A DNA stretch of 16,420 nt from Silvimonas sp. Its GTDB lineage: Bacteria > Pseudomonadota > Gammaproteobacteria > Burkholderiales > Chitinibacteraceae. The position numbers and the translations under genes are program-made. The notes beneath the pieces were generated by a model. The model searched no databases, had not been told where the DNA came from, and worked only from the letters and a program-made list of their open reading frames with translations. Below are positions 13,381 through 16,420 of this stretch, in pieces; the stretch's first letter is position 1, and every line of letters starts with the position of its first letter. The stretch lies in contig JASLES010000214.1 of NCBI GenBank assembly GCA_030151005.1, positions 1 to 16,420 of the forward strand, in the 5' to 3' direction.

Positions 13381-13797
13381 ATGGCCAAACTCACCGAACA
13401 AGACATCCTCAGCTGGAACGGTCCGGAAGACGAGTACATGAACGCAGATCATCTGCAGTTCTTCCGTGAGCTGTTGCTGAAGATGAAGCAAGAACTGCTC
13501 GCCAACGCGAACCAGACCAGCCAGCACCTGCAAGAGCAGGAAGCCACGCCTGATCCGGCTGACCGCGCCACGCTGGAAGAAGAATACGCGCTGGAACTGC
13601 GTACCCGTGATCGGGAGCGCAAGCTGTTGCTGAAAATCGACTCCACGCTGCGCAAGCTCGACGATGGTTCTTACGGCTACTGCGAAGATACGGGCGAGCC
13701 CATTGGTCTTGCCCGCCTGGTGGCGCGTCCGACCGCATCGCTGTCGCTGGAAGCTCAAGAGCGCCGCGAACGCTTGAAAAAGCAGTTCGCTGACTGA
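13381..13797 (+). CDS. dksA: RNA polymerase-binding transcription factor DksA, zinc-site variant
   Basis: DksA enters the RNA polymerase secondary channel and works with ppGpp in the stringent response. It has 138 residues. The N-terminal and coiled-coil regions are standard, with the tip acidic pair D58 and D61 in PDPADRA and the ELRTRDRERKLL helix. The zinc finger is reduced: only C101 remains, and the other three cysteine positions are T104, S122 and A125 (CEDTGEPIG and PTASLSLEA). This resembles zinc-independent DksA2 of Pseudomonas, and many betaproteobacterial DksA proteins. The ATG at 13381 gives the usual MAKLTEQDIL start; the upstream open frame is not family-like. A terminator follows about 75 bases after the stop. 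Confidence 0.95.
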   Translation: MAKLTEQDILSWNGPEDEYMNADHLQFFRELLLKMKQELLANANQTSQHLQEQEATPDPADRATLEEEYALELRTRDRERKLLLKIDSTLRKLDDGSYGYCEDTGEPIGLARLVARPTASLSLEAQERRERLKKQFAD

Positions 13798-13870
13798 TCC
13801 TGCAACACCGACAGACCCATCGCACCTGTTTTACGGTGAGTCTGTGCAACAACGCGTTTTGCGCGTTGAC

Positions 13871-13915
13871 CACGCCGCACCTGTTGCCGCCAAGGCCAGG
13901 TGCGGTGTTGTTTTA
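13871..13915 (+). terminator. Rho-independent terminator after dksA
   Basis: A stem of twelve pairs (13872-13883 with 13897-13908, one G-T) with a 13-base loop is followed by TTGTTTTA. Two smaller hairpins precede it (13811-13816 with 13840-13845, and 13850-13856 with 13862-13868). Confidence 0.85.
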
Positions 13916-14135
13916 TACCCCTCGGGACTTTCCCGCACCCTTCTGTTTGGCATAACAGGCGCATACCCCGACATTGAACGGTTTGCGGCACCTGTTTAGT
14001 GCCAGTTCACGGCAGATCGCCCCAGAAGGCGTCTTTGCTCTTGTTCGTAAATGACGGGCAGGCTACTCTAGGGGTTCCCCCTACAAATCTTGCGGTGCAA
14101 CACCTACGGGCACCGGCCGACTTCCAGGACCGTTT
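13916..14135 (+). promoter_or_regulatory. aroG upstream region
   Basis: The dksA-aroG spacer holds no gene. After the dksA terminator I see a small hairpin (13987-13991 with 13999-14003). A weak promoter candidate has TTGTTC at 14041-14046, a 17-base spacer and TACTCT at 14064-14069. A perfect six-pair hairpin follows at 14069-14083. No leader peptide rich in Phe, Tyr or Trp was seen, so attenuation is unlikely. AGGA lies about seven bases before the aroG ATG. Confidence 0.4.
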
Positions 14136-15206
14136 ATGCAATACCAGACCGACGACGTTCGTATCAAAGAAATCAAGGAGTTACTGCCTCCGGTTGCCGT
14201 TCTGGAAAAGTATCCGGTTACCGAGACAGCCTCGGCTACCACCTTTCAGTCCCGCCAGGCCATCCAGGACATCCTGCATGATCGTGATGACCGCCTGCTG
14301 GTGATTGTGGGCCCCTGTTCGATTCACGACCCGCAAGCCGCGCTGGATTACGGCCGCAAGATCAAAGTGCTGCGCGAAGAGTTCAAGGACCATCTGGAAG
14401 TGGTCATGCGCGTGTACTTTGAAAAACCGCGTACCACAGTCGGCTGGAAAGGCCTGATCAATGATCCATTCCTTAATGGCAGCTTCAATATAAACGAAGG
14501 CCTGCGCATTGCCCGCAAACTGTTGCTGGACCTGAACGATTCGGGCATGCCAACTGCCGGCGAGTTCCTTGACATGATCACGCCGCAATATGTGGCTGAT
14601 CTGATGAGCTGGGGCGCCATTGGTGCCCGCACGACGGAGTCGCAAGTTCACCGCGAACTGGCTTCCGGGATCTCTTGCCCGGTAGGGTTCAAGAACGGCA
14701 CGGACGGCAACCTGAAAATTGCGCTGGATGCCATCCGCTCGGCCTCGGCACCGCACCATTTCTTGTCGGTCACCAAGATGGGGCATTCGGCCATCGTCGC
14801 GACCGCCGGCAACCCGGATTGTCACGTGATCTTGCGTGGTGGCAAAGAGCCCAATTACGACGCCAACCATGTGCGCGCCGCGATGGCTGATCTGGCTGCG
14901 GCTGGCTTGCCGGATAAACTCATGGTGGACTTCAGCCATGCCAATAGCCGCAAAGACTATCGCCGCCAGATGGAAGTCTGTACCGATGTCGCAGCCCAGA
15001 TCGCCGAAGGTAACAAGGCCCTGTTTGGCGTGATGATTGAAAGCCATCTGGTAGAAGGCCGCCAGGATCAGGTTGAAGGCCAGGAGTTGTGCTACGGCCA
15101 GTCCATTACCGATGCCTGCATCGGCTGGCCCGACACAGAAAAAGCGCTGTCTACGCTGGCCAATGCAGTAGCCCAACGCCGCGCGCTGGCCCGCCTCGGC
15201 CGCTAA
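14136..15206 (+). CDS. aroG: 3-deoxy-7-phosphoheptulonate synthase, AroG type
   Basis: The first enzyme of the shikimate pathway, joining phosphoenolpyruvate and erythrose 4-phosphate. It is a class I-alpha DAHP synthase of 356 residues that lines up without shift with E. coli AroG as I recall it. The four metal ligands fall at C61 (GPCSIHDP), H268 (DFSHANS), E302 (MIESHLVEG) and D326 (SITDACIGW). Substrate motifs are KPRTTVGWKG (97-106), GARTTESQVHREL (163-175), KNGTDG (186-191) and LRGGKEPNY (233-241). The feedback-site residues D146, P150 and S180, and the N-terminus MQYQTDDVRIKEI, match the phenylalanine-sensitive isozyme, so Phe inhibition is inferred. It stands alone between two terminators. 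Confidence 0.95.
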   Translation: MQYQTDDVRIKEIKELLPPVAVLEKYPVTETASATTFQSRQAIQDILHDRDDRLLVIVGPCSIHDPQAALDYGRKIKVLREEFKDHLEVVMRVYFEKPRTTVGWKGLINDPFLNGSFNINEGLRIARKLLLDLNDSGMPTAGEFLDMITPQYVADLMSWGAIGARTTESQVHRELASGISCPVGFKNGTDGNLKIALDAIRSASAPHHFLSVTKMGHSAIVATAGNPDCHVILRGGKEPNYDANHVRAAMADLAAAGLPDKLMVDFSHANSRKDYRRQMEVCTDVAAQIAEGNKALFGVMIESHLVEGRQDQVEGQELCYGQSITDACIGWPDTEKALSTLANAVAQRRALARLGR

Positions 15207-15232
15207 GGCAGCATTTACTTGCCCTTGCCACA

Positions 15233-15265
15233 CAAAACGCCCCGATCCTGGGGCGTTTTGCTTTG
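15233..15265 (+). terminator. Rho-independent terminator after aroG
   Basis: A perfect stem of eleven pairs (15233-15243 with 15250-15260) with loop GATCCT, followed by CTTTGT. The A-run on the 5' side gives the stem some activity on the other strand too. Confidence 0.93.
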
Positions 15266-15322
15266 TCGCTTTCAGGATGATCCGGTCTGGACAAGCCGCG
15301 CTGAACTGTCATCATTGAATGC

Positions 15323-16417
15323 ATGCGTGAACCTTTACTGCCTCTTCACCTGCTCGCCCTGAATGCCGATGCCTCACTGCCCTGGCGGCTGGCCGTTTCC
15401 TCGGGCATTGCTGTCGGCCTGCCCGCACTGATTGGTCTACTGGCGGGAAACACCGTAGGCGCGCTGATGGGGGCCATTGGCGGGCTATATGCCACCTTGC
15501 TCGATTACGGCGGCACCGCACGACACCGCCTGATGACTCAGGCCTTTGGGCTTATCGTCATTGTGGGGAGTGGCGCAACAGGCCTGTGGCTAGGCCCGCA
15601 TCACATCATGATGTTTGTCTCATTGGCCATGCTGACATTTTTGATTGGCTGGCACGATGGGCTTGGCGTGGCGCTGGATAACATCTTCCGCTTTGCGGCG
15701 CTGGCATTGGTGCTGTACGCCTATCTGACCGCACCGCCCGCCGGGGCCTTTATCTATCTGGCGCTTGGCATTGGCGTGGGGGTGATTTCGGTGCTAGTGG
15801 ATGACCGGCTATGGCCCCGCGCGCTGCCTCGGCAACACCCGGGCTTGCGCAACAGCTTCCGGCGCTTGCGAGCCGGGCATAACGCCGGCATCTGGCATGC
15901 GCTGGGTTTAAGTCTGACGACCTGCGCTGCGTTCTGGATTGCCCAGCACACCCATTATCCGCGTCCAGCGTGGGTGGCCACGGTCGTGTTGTTTGTGACC
16001 CGGCCGGATGGCATCGACAGCCTCACACGCTTGTTCCGCAGCGTCTTTGGCGCGGTGGTTGGTGTCGCCATCGCCTGGCTGATCGCTCATCTGACGCCAG
16101 AACTCTGGGCGCTTTATGCCTGGGCGGTCTTGTTTGCGTTCTTGCGGCCACTGGCGCTGGCACGTAATTTCTGGGCGCACTACGCGCTAATGACCGCGAT
16201 GATCTTGTTGCTGTTTGACCTGTTGTACTACCCCAGCGGCAACCATGTCACAGGGATTGAGATCCTGGGCATCCGCTTGCATGGCGTGTTGCTCGGCTCG
16301 GTCATTGCGTTGATCGGGATGGTGATTTTCAACGGGCAAGCGCGCCGCTATTTTGTGCAACAGATGCGCGATTACCGGCCCACGTGGCTGGGCGGGCAAC
16401 GGGATCGGCAAGGTTGA
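15323..16417 (+). CDS. FUSC-family inner-membrane protein
   Basis: A 364-residue membrane protein in two similar halves. The N-terminal half has several hydrophobic helices (about 24-60, 72-108, 120-160). A basic cytoplasmic loop follows (163-185, RALPRQHPGLRNSFRRLRAG), then a second helical block (about 190-340). The second half carries the FUSC signature WVATVVLFVTRPDGIDSLTR (217-236) followed by FRSVFGAVVGVAIAWL. This family includes fusaric-acid resistance and AaeB/YccS-like proteins thought to export aromatic acids. Here the large cytoplasmic domain of AaeB is absent, so it is a short form. Nothing shows the substrate. The ATG has no clear ribosome binding site, so the start could differ slightly. 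It follows the aroG terminator and is complete, ending three bases before the window end. Confidence 0.85.
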   Translation: MREPLLPLHLLALNADASLPWRLAVSSGIAVGLPALIGLLAGNTVGALMGAIGGLYATLLDYGGTARHRLMTQAFGLIVIVGSGATGLWLGPHHIMMFVSLAMLTFLIGWHDGLGVALDNIFRFAALALVLYAYLTAPPAGAFIYLALGIGVGVISVLVDDRLWPRALPRQHPGLRNSFRRLRAGHNAGIWHALGLSLTTCAAFWIAQHTHYPRPAWVATVVLFVTRPDGIDSLTRLFRSVFGAVVGVAIAWLIAHLTPELWALYAWAVLFAFLRPLALARNFWAHYALMTAMILLLFDLLYYPSGNHVTGIEILGIRLHGVLLGSVIALIGMVIFNGQARRYFVQQMRDYRPTWLGGQRDRQG

Positions 16418-16420
16418 CGG

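Noticed and set aside
14069..14083. tRNA-like T-arm before aroG
   Set aside because: Only one six-pair hairpin is present, without acceptor or anticodon arms.
14181..15233. 350-codon minus-strand open frame opposite aroG
   Set aside because: Exact antisense of a highly conserved enzyme; the frame is open through codon bias only.

Overview
The window reads as ordinary chromosomal DNA of a betaproteobacterium, most likely of the order Neisseriales (Chromobacteriaceae or Chitinibacteraceae type). This is inferred from recalled resemblance of RuvB, the Pal motif, the DksA zinc-site variant and the TonB-like/ruvC neighbourhood to that group; no search was run. Coding density is high, base composition is moderately GC-rich, and no insertion sequence, prophage, CRISPR array, tRNA or rRNA was seen.

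Layout: (1) 38-351, a small 2[4Fe-4S] ferredoxin and a terminator that works in both directions. (2) 371-3208, minus strand: queE, a ClC-type chloride channel/antiporter gene and queC. The two queuosine-precursor genes flank the transporter, and clc and queC overlap as ATGA. (3) 3304-8111, minus strand: the Tol-Pal envelope system in the order tolQ-tolR-tolA-tolB-pal-cpoB, closed by a strong terminator. TolA has an unusual Pro-Thr-rich linker. (4) 8223-9269, ruvB on the minus strand. (5) 9373-10640, plus strand: an FMN riboswitch and ribB, lying between ruvB and ruvA. (6) 10606-12720, minus strand: a TonB-domain protein, ruvC and ruvA; ruvA and ribB overlap at their 3' ends. (7) 12839-16417, plus strand: a small cytochrome c, a DksA lacking three of four zinc cysteines, a Phe-type DAHP synthase (AroG) and a FUSC-family membrane protein.

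The most interesting object is the FMN riboswitch. The conserved aptamer seems to end near 9535, but the conserved 3' part of the element (end of L6, 3' strand of P6, the conserved GGATG and the 3' strand of P1) is not there. It lies 266 nt downstream, at 9802-9828, where it completes both P6 and P1. The 266 nt in between sit at the tip of loop L6 and fold by hand into a long helix (8+10+8 bp) that opens into two more long arms (about 19 and 20 bp). Several G-U pairs suggest selection on RNA rather than a DNA inverted repeat. The aptamer therefore spans about 456 nt, with a large structured RNA domain grafted onto a loop that normally makes a tertiary contact. A separate hairpin (9918-9960) buries the ribB ribosome binding site and is the probable expression platform.

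How the genes work together: TolQRAB-Pal-CpoB maintain the outer membrane during division; RuvABC resolve Holliday junctions; QueE and QueC act in preQ0 synthesis for queuosine; RibB makes the four-carbon riboflavin precursor under FMN feedback; AroG opens the shikimate pathway.
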